A DNA stretch of 64,000 nucleotides, taken from positions 62,001 to 126,000 of the forward strand of contig MU858091.1 of the NCBI GenBank assembly GCA_033297075.1. Reading direction: 5' to 3'. Shown here one piece after another: positions 24,256-34,830 of this stretch. Within the stretch, counting starts at the first letter, position 1. The number at the start of each line of letters is the position of its first letter. Made by a program: the position numbers and the translations under genes. The notes under the pieces were generated by a model that saw nothing but the letters and a program-made list of their open reading frames with translations, did not search any database and was not told the origin of the DNA. This DNA comes from Rhypophila decipiens. Lineage: Eukaryota > Ascomycota > Sordariomycetes > Sordariales > Naviculisporaceae.

Positions 24256-24700
24256 AAAGACACTGTCGGACTTGGGCAGCACTGCCGCTTTGAACGGTTC
24301 GGAAGTTAATAATGGGGAGTTACGGATAGCGACTTGGGTTTTGGTAAATAATGTAATGTCTTGTTTTAATCACCTCGATGAAGAAGATACTTGAGCATCT
24401 CGTCTTTGAGATACGGCAGGTCTCGCATCATAGTTTGAAGAATTTATAAGAGAAATATCTGCCGTGTAATATACCCTAGAATGGACCCTAGAATGAGAAA
24501 GAGATCCGGGTATAACAGATTTTAAGGCCAATCTGACCGACTTCCACTTCCAGCTCCTAGTTCACACAGACATTAGATACCGATCGTGGTAAAAAAAAGG
24601 GACAATACGGATAAAAACAGTCCAATCTTCCCTGCTCAGTCGTCAAATAATGAATTCACTTTGACACCATACCCTGGCTGCCCCCGAAGGGCTTCCTAAA
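24256..24700. other. Convergent 3' flanks
   Basis: Region between the stop codons of the DUF3176 gene (plus) and the 1089-residue gene (minus). It is AT-rich and should hold both polyadenylation regions. I see no gene. Confidence 0.6.
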
Positions 24701-27700
24701 TCACTCGTCAACCTCCAAATCCCTAACCCACTCAGAAATCAAGCCATCATGAACATCCGAGACAACCAACATGTGAAGCAATCTGCCAGGCCATCTCAGC
24801 CTCAGTCCCGGATAAACCCTGTGTGTTGTGACCGTTCTGGTTGCTCTACCCTCCCCATCGTTCTCAATATCAATCTCATATTCCTCCTCCACTTCGCTCA
24901 CTCTATCCATATGTCCGTCCTTCATTGCCAGCCTTTCTCGGCCTCTTTCTATGTCCTCCTCCTCCTCATCCATGATAACAGCCTCGTCATCATCCTCGTC
25001 CTCACCATGCTTGGTTCTAATATAAGCATAGCCATGGCGAACACATCCGGTATGGCCAGCCATATCATCCAGTCTGACCAACTCATCGTGATGAAACTCG
25101 CGCAGGACTACAGGATTATGCACCTTCTCAAGGAAATACTTTACCGTTCTGGGTGACCGTTCTTTAGGTCTCCGTCTTTCCACGATGAGGATGACCTCTT
25201 CATCTTCCTCCTCTTGTTTTCTTCGCCTCGACCTGGATCTTGATCTTGCCCTTGACTTTGACTCTCCTCTAATATGGACACCAGCAGCACCTCTTCCTCT
25301 GTGAGCGACAATAACAGTCAGATGGCCAAGTACCTTGAGCTCCCCTGCATCTCCGAGATCAATGATTGTGCCCTTGGGATAAGACTGCATCATCGTCTCG
25401 CTCGTTTCGCTCACAGCACTGTGACTAGAGCGACGATCCGGATGTTTCCAGTCCATGTACTCCATGTAATTCCAGTCGTGGTATTTGCCATGGTACTTGT
25501 CATTGTAGTAGTTCCGGGATCGAGGACGAGGAGAAGTTCCAGCATGCTGAGTGGAAAGGGGCGCTGGGAGGGCATGTGGATTTACTAGAATTGTCGTCTC
25601 TAGAACGGTTCCGTACCCGTGACTTGCATGTCCATGCGAGCTGCCTTGGCTTATCCGGCTCCGTGAGCGAGAAGCTCCCGACGCCACGGAAAAGGATGAG
25701 CGACGGGAGGATGTTGACAGGGTGGAGACCACAGAAGGTGATCTGCCACTTGTCCTTGGTGGCGCCAGGTAATAGTGATCATCGCCGACGTCAAGTGTGT
25801 TGCTCGATGTGCGAGGTGGACGTCGGTGGTGGAAGTGGTGGTCATGGTAGTGATGGCAGAACATGCCGCCAGGGCGACACTCCAGACAAGAAGATACTTT
25901 CACAATGGGGGCAGAGAATGCAGTCAAAGAGTCATTGAGCAGACCTAGCCATCCGCACTCCGACTCGCCCTGGGAGATGCTCACTTGGTACTCTGACCCA
26001 TGATACGCAAACAAGGCGTCGACATGATCAGATGCGGAATGGATAGGGAGATCTTTGATTGCCCCGATGGATAGCTTGAGGTACCGAGCATAGTCGTACC
26101 GCTGGCTCTCAGTCGTGTGCTTGGAGATGTGCACATAGTCGGGTGCTCGGCGGTTGCTTTCAGAGGAGTGCCAGAGCATCAGATCGCGAAAGTGATACCA
26201 CTTATCGCTCTCGAGGACCCATGGAAGTTGGCAGCCTACAAACTCGCGCATGGTTGGGGACAAAATGACATCCAGGAGTCGGTCTCGCCGTGCGTTGCCT
26301 GTGCATCCGCTGATGGAGATGCCGTAGAGATCAGCAAGGAGACCCAGGTACTTCCACGGCTGGGCCACCAGTTTGGAGCAGACTGCCTCGCGGCAGGAAG
26401 TTCCCTGGCGTCGTTTAAATACCAGCTCGGTGCCATAACCTAGGAAACCACCTGGCGGGTCGACGCTGATTGGCATGTTGGAAGGGCCGAGGTACCACTC
26501 TGCAAAGTGCGTTCCGAGCTTGGTCAGCTCATGATGTTCCTGGAGTTTGTGGTATATCTCAGTCGACGTGGTCGGGCAGTGCTTGTTAAGTTCCAGCGCA
26601 AGGTGCTGTTTCTTCTGCGGCTCTGGAATGGTGTGAGCACCAATGAGGAGATATTTGATGTTGACATAGCGAGGCAGTCCGGCCGCTGACTTTGTATTTT
26701 CAGTAAGGACGGTCGGATTATTCGTCCAGTGGCAGAGATATTCCTCGGCTTTTAACGGAGGATCTACTGCCGAAGAATGGTGCCACCCGACAAGGAAGCC
26801 CTTGCTGAGCATGAATCTGCTTGCACCGCCGCGCTCTCTCGTTTCTGCTCGCCATAGTGGCCCCCAGACGTTGGCAAGCTGTTCGGGTGATGTTCGAAGG
26901 TACAGAAGACGCCCCACGTACAAGGGCTGGCCGTTTTCGTGAGTCTCAAGCACCCATGCTGGGTTCTTTCCCAGGAATCCAGAGAGGCAGTCGAAGTACC
27001 GTGGACAGAGGATGATGGATGATGTAACATGCTCATCGCACGGGATCTTGTAGAACTCCTGTCGGCGGTCATGGTGATGATGGCGATGATCATACTTAAA
27101 GTACACCTCGTCAAATGGTTCGAGATGTGCTCCAACGAATGAGACCACGGCAATATCAAGGGTATATGCTGTCGCACGTAGGGCATGAATCAGGGCCGAG
27201 GTGACGATGCCCCTGGACCAGACGCGTTCGTAATAGTCAGTTGAGCGAACAGAACCGCGGCCCATCTCGTCAAGCCGGAACTGCTGGAGCACCCGAGGTC
27301 GGATTTCCATCCAGGCCAGGATGTTGACACAGCGTCCCAGAAGCCTCCCGGTCGTGCTGAGATGCACGATATCATCATGGTCGATGAACTGGATGGCCTC
27401 GGCGATAAATTCCCTGATAGCGCTGATGGTCAAGTCGACTAGACGAACGACATCCTTCCGGTCCTTTTCGAGGACAAGCATGTTGATCGACTGGCTGCAG
27501 TAATGTGCTTGCTGCAACGTCCGGAGATTTTCTCGGACCCCAATCAGCACAGGTCGGAGCCGGTGCAGTTCTTCTCGCTGGACGTGGAGGCTATGGCTGG
27601 CCGGAATCGGTTCGAATAATGTTGGTCCAGGTTGTGCCGAGCCGGTGACGATTTGCGCCTCCAGCTTCTCCAGTTTCTCTAGCCATCTCTGGGGTCGGTA

Positions 27701-27970
27701 TGACGCCTCCTCGGGTGCAAACACCACAGGCTTGTCCCAGGTTGAGTACTCGTCGTCATGGTCATCCCGGAGGGAGAGCTTCTGGAAACCATAGCGGAGA
27801 CTGGGATGGGGCGGCGGAGGTGAGGAGCAAGTGCGGAATCTCACCCTCTTTACCGCCCAGTTGTGAAAGTCATGATGGCCGGCGTGATCCTCGTCCCTGG
27901 ACTGACGACGACGGGAGTAGTGGGAATGACGACGATGTAAGCTGTCTCTGTCTGGCGGTTCGCATTCCAT
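24701..27970 (-). CDS. Large intronless protein of unknown family (1089 aa)
   Basis: One uninterrupted frame of 1089 codons with fungal codon bias. Residues 1-70 are basic and His/Arg-rich. A long regular region (about 85-700) reads as a folded core, with helix-rich segments at 90-260 and Trp/Tyr/Cys-containing blocks such as NPAWVLETHENGQPLYVGRL and AQPWKYLGLLADLYGISISG. Residues 700-860 are low complexity (His-, Ser- and Arg-rich). An Arg/Ser run (KSRARSRSRSRRRK) is followed by an acidic Glu stretch, then a short conserved-looking block (about 955-1000), a second acidic run and a compact C-terminus. There is no signal peptide or membrane helix. I do not recognise a domain. The alternation of RS and acidic tracts would suit a nuclear or scaffold protein, but that is speculation. 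Confidence 0.85.
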   Translation of the reverse strand: MECEPPDRDSLHRRHSHYSRRRQSRDEDHAGHHDFHNWAVKRVRFRTCSSPPPPHPSLRYGFQKLSLRDDHDDEYSTWDKPVVFAPEEASYRPQRWLEKLEKLEAQIVTGSAQPGPTLFEPIPASHSLHVQREELHRLRPVLIGVRENLRTLQQAHYCSQSINMLVLEKDRKDVVRLVDLTISAIREFIAEAIQFIDHDDIVHLSTTGRLLGRCVNILAWMEIRPRVLQQFRLDEMGRGSVRSTDYYERVWSRGIVTSALIHALRATAYTLDIAVVSFVGAHLEPFDEVYFKYDHRHHHHDRRQEFYKIPCDEHVTSSIILCPRYFDCLSGFLGKNPAWVLETHENGQPLYVGRLLYLRTSPEQLANVWGPLWRAETRERGGASRFMLSKGFLVGWHHSSAVDPPLKAEEYLCHWTNNPTVLTENTKSAAGLPRYVNIKYLLIGAHTIPEPQKKQHLALELNKHCPTTSTEIYHKLQEHHELTKLGTHFAEWYLGPSNMPISVDPPGGFLGYGTELVFKRRQGTSCREAVCSKLVAQPWKYLGLLADLYGISISGCTGNARRDRLLDVILSPTMREFVGCQLPWVLESDKWYHFRDLMLWHSSESNRRAPDYVHISKHTTESQRYDYARYLKLSIGAIKDLPIHSASDHVDALFAYHGSEYQVSISQGESECGWLGLLNDSLTAFSAPIVKVSSCLECRPGGMFCHHYHDHHFHHRRPPRTSSNTLDVGDDHYYLAPPRTSGRSPSVVSTLSTSSRRSSFSVASGASRSRSRISQGSSHGHASHGYGTVLETTILVNPHALPAPLSTQHAGTSPRPRSRNYYNDKYHGKYHDWNYMEYMDWKHPDRRSSHSAVSETSETMMQSYPKGTIIDLGDAGELKVLGHLTVIVAHRGRGAAGVHIRGESKSRARSRSRSRRRKQEEEDEEVILIVERRRPKERSPRTVKYFLEKVHNPVVLREFHHDELVRLDDMAGHTGCVRHGYAYIRTKHGEDEDDDEAVIMDEEEEDIERGRERLAMKDGHMDRVSEVEEEYEIDIENDGEGRATRTVTTHRVYPGLRLRWPGRLLHMLVVSDVHDGLISEWVRDLEVDE

Positions 27971-30171
27971 AAGATCGTTACCGTATTATGTATCAGGTTG
28001 TATATAATGAACAAGTGTTTGTTTGGTATGGAGTAGACGGCAAAAAAGAAACCTCCAATCCCGGCTGGGGCGAGTGCGCGCAAGGCAGGTCATGATCTTA
28101 TACCCCTCTTATTCCAAGTTCCAAAGCCATCGAATGCAATCAATATCCAGGGAAATAAATATCGTGATATTGGTGTTGGCCCCATGGCTGGAAGTGGCTG
28201 TTTATCAGCTCACCGGGAAGAAAAGAGTTGTTGGTTTTGGGTGGTGGCGTGATTTGGGTGCTCTCACCGTTAGCTTCCCACACCTCCCAGCTGTCGACTG
28301 TTGTCCTCATTCGCACCTGACCACTTTCTGTTTTTTGTTCACATCCACCCCGCAGTTTGAGATTTCGAGAACCGTTGACCGAGGGCAATAGAACGGACAT
28401 TGGAATTTCAGCAAGCCACTTAGGTAATCGATATTCATGTTTACCTTGATATGTATCGTGACGGTAGGTTTTGGGTCATGAGCAGCATACTTCAATACGG
28501 GCCCCTTCAGAACACACTGATGCCGACTCATGACAGCCATAGTTACATAGCCCTAAGCCACTGGTCCTCACTCACCTTATTCCTCACGCTCACTTGGCAA
28601 CCTTTATGATGGATCAAGTAGGTGATCCAGGATCATGATAAGAGTTGAACTCACCTATAGGCCAGGAACTTGGAGGCTTATGATGATGATAGAATTGGTT
28701 TAAAACATGAATGGCTCTCTTATGCCAAGTATGTACGAAGACATGCTGAAGTGAGTACGTCAACTCATCTCAAGAACTATGTACTGTAGTGGATGGCTCT
28801 CCTGATCAAGGGAAAAGCATCTATAGATTAAAGCCGGTGGTCTGCATCTTGAACTGGACGAAATTTCAGACATGCATCTGGAACCTGGGCCCCTGGGGAC
28901 AATTGTCTAGACAGATTTTCTGATCAAGCTTCCACTCCATATCCTTTTATCCACCATCTGATAGTTGGTGATGACAATATCAGCGGACTGGAGAACGGTA
29001 CGGCATCATATCCAATGAATATACTAGACCACTTCTTATGTACGAAACTTGACTCATCCGGCGTGTCACGGATCGAAAGACCCTGCTGCAGAGGACCGTA
29101 CTTATCCATCTGAAATCGGTAGGTTGCATGGATTGGATGCTGTGCTGCTGTCAAAGACTGAATGGGGCCGTAACGTTTCTCATGGTACTTCTTTCTGTCT
29201 TTGGCCCCTTTCTGTCCAAATTTCTCCGAGCATGATAAGTATGGAACAATCACTTGCAAGTTAGAACAAGAAGCCATGATAGAGGCGAAAGAGAATGGAA
29301 CAGCAAGGATTGCCACGAGAAGGCCATATTGTTGTCTTCAATTTTTCTAGAACAAGGAAGAGACCGAAAAAAAACAGTTTGCAAGACGAAGGTAATACAA
29401 AGCCTAAGAGAATTTGAAGCAAAGAGCCCCAGTTTCCAATCACGTTGATGAAGAGGACACATAGACATGCCGCTCAGCTGTCAATGTGTCCATGTCAAAC
29501 CTCCGCCATGATCTAGCCCTCCCGGCCTTTCCCCGTGTCGCTCAACAAGCGGCCAGATACGTTTTGCATCTCCCAATAGCGTGGCGGTGTTACTCGGGCT
29601 ATCCGAAATGCCGGCTCTCGCAGATATTGTGCTCCCGTCTCTTCCCCTTTTGGGTCCCCGTGACATCAGGGGCCCGCGTCGTATCTGGAACAGAGTAGTG
29701 GATGGAAGACGAAGGGACGAGGAAACGAAAAAATGAAAGAAGAAAGTATAGATGACGAAAGGGAAAATGCCCGAAAGAACTGACCAGACGGGTTCATTAT
29801 ATGAAATTTCGAGGATATGGTATTACCAGTTGTGTCAGTATAACATTGTCCAGGTCGTATTAACCACGTTTTGAGTAATTATTGAAGTGTGTTGCTGTGA
29901 TCAAAGAGACATCTTCTTTTCCACTCACTCCTCCCCGACCTGCCTTTTTGGTTTTCAGACCGACATGTGCTAAGATCATTATACAAACTACTCAACACAC
30001 CACCCTGGAAGGCCTCAATGCCTTGGTAAAGCAAGACCACTACAACAATTAATTAGAATCACCATCTGAGGACTGAGTCAAGAAAGAACTGGTCTTCCTA
30101 GCACAACCCACATATAGATCAACACCAAACACCATCGGCATCTCGACATCTACCAGCCCTGAAACAACAAA
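27971..30171. other. Spacer with one possible small secreted protein
   Basis: Apart from the candidate at 28924-29316 I find no convincing frame. 27971-28100 is the leader of the minus-strand 1089-residue gene, and the last few hundred bases should hold the promoter of the gene at 30172. Confidence 0.45.
28924..29316 (-). CDS. Candidate small secreted protein (130 aa)
   Basis: A single 130-codon frame beginning with a short hydrophobic stretch (MAILAVPFSFASIMASC) that could act as a signal peptide. A polar body of about 100 residues follows, with two similar units, YGPIQ and YGPLQ, some 30 residues apart. Codon bias is weaker than in the housekeeping genes, as is common for lineage-specific secreted proteins and also for chance frames. 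No family is recognised. The overlapping plus-strand frame (29049-29264) looks less protein-like. Confidence 0.25.
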   Translation of the reverse strand: MAILAVPFSFASIMASCSNLQVIVPYLSCSEKFGQKGAKDRKKYHEKRYGPIQSLTAAQHPIHATYRFQMDKYGPLQQGLSIRDTPDESSFVHKKWSSIFIGYDAVPFSSPLILSSPTIRWWIKGYGVEA

Positions 30172-30915
30172 ATGGCGCCCAGACCTATCCCAAATCATAT
30201 CCACCTCCACGTCCACATCCTCCCCCGAAATACAAATCCCATCATGAACTCCCCCCAACCGCACTTCAACCCAGTAAACGCCCCCATTCCCATCCCACCA
30301 CCCCTAGCAGCCCCCTTCCCACCAGGAAACGCCCATGCACACTCCCCCTCAAACTATACCCAACCCCGAACACCGCCCATCCCAACATCAGGATCAGACC
30401 CTGCCTCAACAACATCAACATCCGACCCATCCGAAACCTCGCAAACCACCTCCCTCTGGTCATCAACCTACTCCTCAGGCGCAGGCGTAAAACTCGCCGC
30501 GGCGATGGACCTGGGTCTTCTCTTCTGTCTGGCCGTCTTCCTAGGCGTCGTCATAATCCAATGGAAACGACGTACCGGCGCGGTTTCCCTCCCTGTTGCT
30601 CTTCAGGTTCCCAAGGACAACGGCGACAACACCACCAATGGCACTGAAAAAGGTCACCTCCAAGTTACTTCCTCTGTCGAACCAAACACGATGACCATAA
30701 CCCCGCCTCGGCCTGCTAGGAGTCGCATTGGAAGCGAGAGCAAAGACGAACATGGGCAGAAGAAAGATATCCAACCGAGCATGCACGAGGCATACTTTTC
30801 GACTTCAACTGCCGACCATGAGACTCAAAAGGCCAACAATACTTGGGCCTGGAGTACCCAGGGCGAGGAGCAAGGTGACAAGAAGAGATTCGGCCGACAC
30901 GGAGGAGCTGTGTGA
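30172..30915 (+). CDS. Single-pass membrane protein, Pro/Ser/Thr-rich ectodomain
   Basis: 247 residues in one frame from ATG at 30172 (context AACAAAATGG); a second in-frame ATG lies at 30244. The first 105 residues are rich in Pro, Ser and Thr. One membrane helix follows at about 111-130 (DLGLLFCLAVFLGVVIIQW), with a basic stop-transfer WKRR and a polar cytosolic tail of about 115 residues. This resembles the architecture of Mid2/Wsc-like surface sensors, but there is no signal peptide, so an upstream exon may be missing or the topology may be type III. C-ending codons run through the whole frame, which favours this strand over overlapping minus-strand frames. No family is named. Confidence 0.55.
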   Translation: MAPRPIPNHIHLHVHILPRNTNPIMNSPQPHFNPVNAPIPIPPPLAAPFPPGNAHAHSPSNYTQPRTPPIPTSGSDPASTTSTSDPSETSQTTSLWSSTYSSGAGVKLAAAMDLGLLFCLAVFLGVVIIQWKRRTGAVSLPVALQVPKDNGDNTTNGTEKGHLQVTSSVEPNTMTITPPRPARSRIGSESKDEHGQKKDIQPSMHEAYFSTSTADHETQKANNTWAWSTQGEEQGDKKRFGRHGGAV

Positions 30916-31394
30916 GCCATCCGTGAACATGACGGCTAAAATATATACTAGAATGATTTGTAGAGTTGGAAGTGGGGACGGCGTATCGAGAACCAAGACG
31001 CTGGGCTAACAGGGGACTCGGATATACAAAACAAAACACGTCAACACTTGGGTATTTTGTTCAATATTTTTTTGTTTGGTTCATGAGCATTTTTAGATTG
31101 TACCAGACCTGTCAAGCAATGGGATCGGACCTGGACCCCCATTCCCATCACATATCAAGAGCTGCTTTAAACAAATGGATGCAATTTTCACCAGCTCCCG
31201 TGTTGTAAAAGCCTCCCTGCGATGATGACGATGATACCAAAAGTGACAAGATAAGCAGTCCCAAGTACGCCCCCACCATGGAGTTGGTTGTCCATACGCA
31301 AGCAAACGCACCAATCCGTCTCCTCAGCTTTCCATAATAAGGCACAATCCTCATGCCCGACAAGCTACTCCATCCCCCATCACCAAGACGGCAT
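30916..31394. other. Convergent 3' flanks
   Basis: Between the stop of the single-pass membrane protein gene (plus) and the stop of cpc-2 (minus). It is AT-rich around 31050-31110 and presumably holds both polyadenylation regions. I see no gene. Confidence 0.6.
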
Positions 31395-32862
31395 TTACGC
31401 CCGGGACATGACGCCCCACGCACGGATGATGTTGTCGGTGTAACCGGCAAAGAGGGTCTGGCCGTCAGCGCTCCACGCCAAGCTGACGCACTCGGGGTCG
31501 TTGCTCTTCTTGCCAATGTTCTGGAACTCGGGCTTGAGCTCGTCAACCTTGCTCTTCTTCTCGAGGTCGAAAATGATGATGCTCTTGGACGTGGCAGCGC
31601 ACAGCCAGTATCTGTTGGGGGAGAAGACGAGAGCGTGGATCTCGTCGTTGGCGTTAAGCGAGTAGAGGTGCTTGCTCTCGTTGAGATCCCAGAGCATAGT
31701 GGTACCGTCCTTGCCACCGGAAGCGCAGAGAGAACCATCGGGGGAGATGGTGACGGTGTTGATGTAGCCAGTGTGTCCGATGTGGTCGGTCTGCAACTTG
31801 CAGGAAGAGAGCTCCCAGACCTATTTGACAGCTTGTTAGACAATTGTGTCCCAAAGATAAAGCGGTAGAAATTCGAGCTCAAGGGTGCTTGTAATCAGTG
31901 ATTGGTGTGTTGGTCTCATTGCCCGCTGAACGGGCTCTGAAGTAGCAAATACAAATGGTGTATCATCATATTGGAGCGGCGAAATGGCATGTGCTGTCCT
32001 AAAGAAATCACTTTTCCAAACGTACCTTGACGAGCTTGTCCCAGCCGGAGGAGACAATGACGGGGTTCTGGGGGTTGGGCGAGAAGCGAACGCACGAAAC
32101 CCACTCGGTGTGGCCCTTCTCGGTGATGGTGAACTTGCAGTCACCAAGAGTGTTCCACAGCTTGATGCTCCGGTCGCGCGAGCCGGAAACGATCTGGCGG
32201 TTGTCGGCGGAGAAAGAAACGGACAGGACATCGTTGGTGTGACCGACGAAACGGCGGGTGGTGGTGCCGGTGGACAGCTCCCAGAGGCGGAGAGTCTTGT
32301 CCCACGAGGCAGAGAGAGCGTAAGCACCATCAGAGGAGATCACCTGCCCAGAGTATCAGCAAAACCAACTCATTTCCCTTGGTCGCAGCTATTCGGGGTC
32401 GGCGGTGTAAAACGTACGCAGTCGGAAACGATGTGGGAGTGGCCGTGGAGCGACCTCTTGGGATAACCGTACTGGGTCTCATCCCTAGTCAGGTTCCAGA
32501 TGATGAGGGTCTTGTCTCTGCTGCCGGAGAGGAGCATGTTGGGGCTGTAATATCGACATGTAAGCTAACGATCTCGAACGACGTAATCGACGGCGGCTTG
32601 GATAGAGACGTACTTCTCCATGGACGTAGCCAAGCTGGTGACCCAGCCATTCTGCAAAAGAAATAATTGTCAGTCCTGACTGTCCATGATTCCTTCTTCC
32701 GCCGGTTTTTGGTGAATGCAAAGTTGAGACCAAGTCCCTCCTGCATCATCGCCAACTTGCGCCTGGGGTAAAGGCGACAAGAAACATCGTGAGATGGGAG
32801 TCGTAATTGGGACAACTTACGTGGCCCTCCAGCGTGCCCTTGAGAATAAGTTGCTCAGCCAT
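31395..32862 (-). CDS. cpc-2: RACK1 orthologue CPC-2 / Asc1, 40S-bound WD40 protein
   Basis: Seven-bladed WD40 scaffold bound to the head of the 40S subunit; known as cross-pathway control 2 in Neurospora and Asc1 in yeast. Exons: 32862-32821, 32651-32614, 32544-32418, 32343-32026 and 31820-31395, giving 316 residues (RACK1 has 317). It starts [23 protein letters not shown] and carries the RACK1 hallmarks [58 protein letters not shown] and [13 protein letters not shown]; the sequence ends in WGVMSRA. All introns are GT-AG, and the junctions restore the conserved repeats without gaps. Intron 4 (32025-31821) is 205 nt, well above the others, and holds the U24-like snoRNA. GCN1, another general-control protein, is 18 kb away. 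Confidence 0.97.
31886..31977 (-). ncRNA. snR24: Box C/D snoRNA U24 (snR24/SNORD24) in cpc-2 intron 4
   Basis: On the sense strand of the host gene: box C ATGATGA (31969-31963); guide 1 ATTTGCTACTTCAG (31950-31937) running into a degenerate D'; a perfect 5-bp hairpin GCCCG-TTCAG-CGGGC (31935-31921); C' AATGAGA (31920-31914); guide 2 ACACACCAATCA (31910-31899); box D CTGA (31898-31895). Guide 1 is the exact reverse complement of CUGAAGUAGCAAAU, a conserved LSU rRNA segment I recall from the U24 target region. The yeast U24 gene sits in the intron of ASC1, the orthologue of this host. The RNA would guide 2'-O-methylation of 25S rRNA in the nucleolus. The terminal stem is weak (GCT/AGC only), so the ends are approximate. 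Confidence 0.85.
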
Positions 32863-33672
32863 CTTGATGTCCTGTCTGGGGGATTCGGAGGATCAATCGA
32901 TGAGGAAAATGGAGAGCGTTTTCTCGTGCCTATTGTCGACCGAGTGGGAATTCGTCGAGGTCCAGAGCGGAGGAGCTAGAGAAAATCCGAAATTTTTGTG
33001 CGGCGGAAAATAGTTTGGTAGGGTCGCAGAACCGTGGGGTTGGTGGGCTGCCCGCCAAGCCCGCAAACTGACCCCTGGTCAGTGCTCGATGCTGAGCTTT
33101 GGTTCAATGTGGGGTGTAACAGCAACGGGCCGCCAGACGGGATGACAGCTGCCACCTACTTGCAAGCCTTCGAACATTATCTTGGTATCAACGTCAACCC
33201 CAAACCTTGAAATTCGACGCATCGGAACGAGAAGGAACGAATTTCAAAAAGTGTCAAACATGGAAATGACAAAGGGATCCAGACTTTGCCAGAATATTTA
33301 AAGATTTTATGGCGGTGCCAGATTTCCGCTGAACTGGGCACTCTCGCTGAGACGGACTCTATCGCTTCCGTCCCAAGCAAGTCCCTCATCGCAAGGACTG
33401 TCCTTGGAAGCTGATGCACCCCAAACGTGAATGCTGCTGATGCCCTGATGAAAACAAAAGAGAGAGAAAGAAAGGGAAAAGGGGAGAAATCTAGCAAACT
33501 GGGAAGAATGCCAGTAAAACCGACTGACCAAGCCCCAGGGTATCTTGTACAATAAACCATCCCGTCCCTATGCTCCATATGCAATTTGTACCATCCCAAT
33601 AGACCCCAAATACGCCCCGCCAGGTGAAATGCTTGCCATAAAACAAAAAAAACACAATGACCCAAAATCCTG
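32863..33672. other. Promoter of cpc-2 and 3' flank of TAF8
   Basis: Both flanking genes are on the minus strand, so this 810 bp holds the TAF8 3' end and the cpc-2 promoter and leader. The frame 33177-33764 on the minus strand overlaps the end of TAF8 in another frame and is not credible. I see no other feature. Confidence 0.55.
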
Positions 33673-34830
33673 TCACTTGCCCAAGAGACCTTTGCCAAGG
33701 GTTCTTCGAGCACCACCGCTTCTGTGCATCTCTTGCCGGTAGTATTTCGTGTCCGAGTTGACAATCATGGCGTGGTCGGCGATCTCGGCCAGTTTCTGAG
33801 AACCGTGCATAGCCGCGGGAGCGAGCTCCACTCCCTTGTCTTTCGATTCTTCCTCCATGATATCTTTCATAACCGACTCCCACTGCGTGTAGCGTTCGCG
33901 CCGTGCTGAATCCTGCTGGGCTGCCTGCGACACCTCTTTCTGTTTGGCAATCTTGCTAGCTCGCATCAGGCCTCTCAGGGCTGCCTCCCCAGCCTTAGCC
34001 TCCTTTGCAGCAGCCTCCCGCATCTTCTTAGGATCGCCACGGGGTATCTCATCGGGGGCAAGCGGACGTTGCGTTTGTGTTTGAGGTGTTTGGCTCTGTG
34101 TCTGGGACGGGGCGAGGGTTTGTGTCTGCGTCTCGGGATTGGGAGGTTCGGTCGTCGTGACTGCCTCAACAGTCTCCAAAGTGCACCGGTATGTGTGTAT
34201 ACTTGGGAACGCCGGGAAAGAGTCGGGAATGTGTGGCTTGGCCCTTTTATCGGTAGTGCCGTCCAAGTCTTGGCCAAGAACCGGGAGATCTTTGGCGATA
34301 AAATCGTCGATCTGGAGGGGTTCGTAAAGAGGAAGCCTCTTGGACCTCGGAATAGGTGGCTTTTTGTGAGGTAGAAGAGAGGATATGGGGAGATTGTAGC
34401 GATTGAGCGTGTTTTCGAAATCCTTAGGAACGGGATGGACACGACGCGACGCAAGTGCGGCAATCTTGACGTCTTCGATCAAAGATGTCATATCTGAGCG
34501 CGGGGGTCAGTATCAAGGTGGGAACAGAAGGCCAACATGCAGAATCGTACATTTCTCGGTCCACGCTACAAAGCTCTCCATCGCTTCCGGGGCAGCACTC
34601 TCAAAGCCGACTTTTTGGAGTGCCAGAGCGATGCTCCGTTGCAGACCCGTTTTCGCAATACTGTCTGGGGTTGGAACCTTCGTTGAAGGAAGATTCTCTA
34701 CGCCCAAAATGGCTGTGGGAGGTGTCGACTTTTGTCGCTTGACTGAGGGCTGGACAACGGTCGAGTCGGTATCATCGGCCGATCGCTTTCGCGACGGGGC
34801 CGTGAGCGCAGTTGACGTTGAGGTTGCCAT
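33673..34830 (-). CDS. taf8: TFIID subunit TAF8
   Basis: Histone-fold subunit of the general transcription factor TFIID, partner of TAF10, acting in the nucleus. Exons 34830-34551 and 34493-33673 with a 57-nt GT-AG intron give 366 residues. After a 55-residue polar, NLS-like start, a bromodomain-associated histone fold lies at about 57-125 (ALQKVGFESAAPEAMESF through MTSLIEDVKIAALASRR). The TAF8 C-terminal motif follows at about 185-205 (PDSFPAFPSIHTYRCT), which in the family contacts other TFIID subunits. The intron splits the histone fold, and joining the exons restores it (WTEKY-MTSL). The rest is a Gln/Thr/Pro-rich linker and a charged helical tail. Confidence 0.9.

Noticed and set aside
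33177..33764. 195-codon minus-strand frame after TAF8
   Set aside because: It overlaps the TAF8 C-terminus in another frame and continues into its 3' flank; composition is not protein-like.
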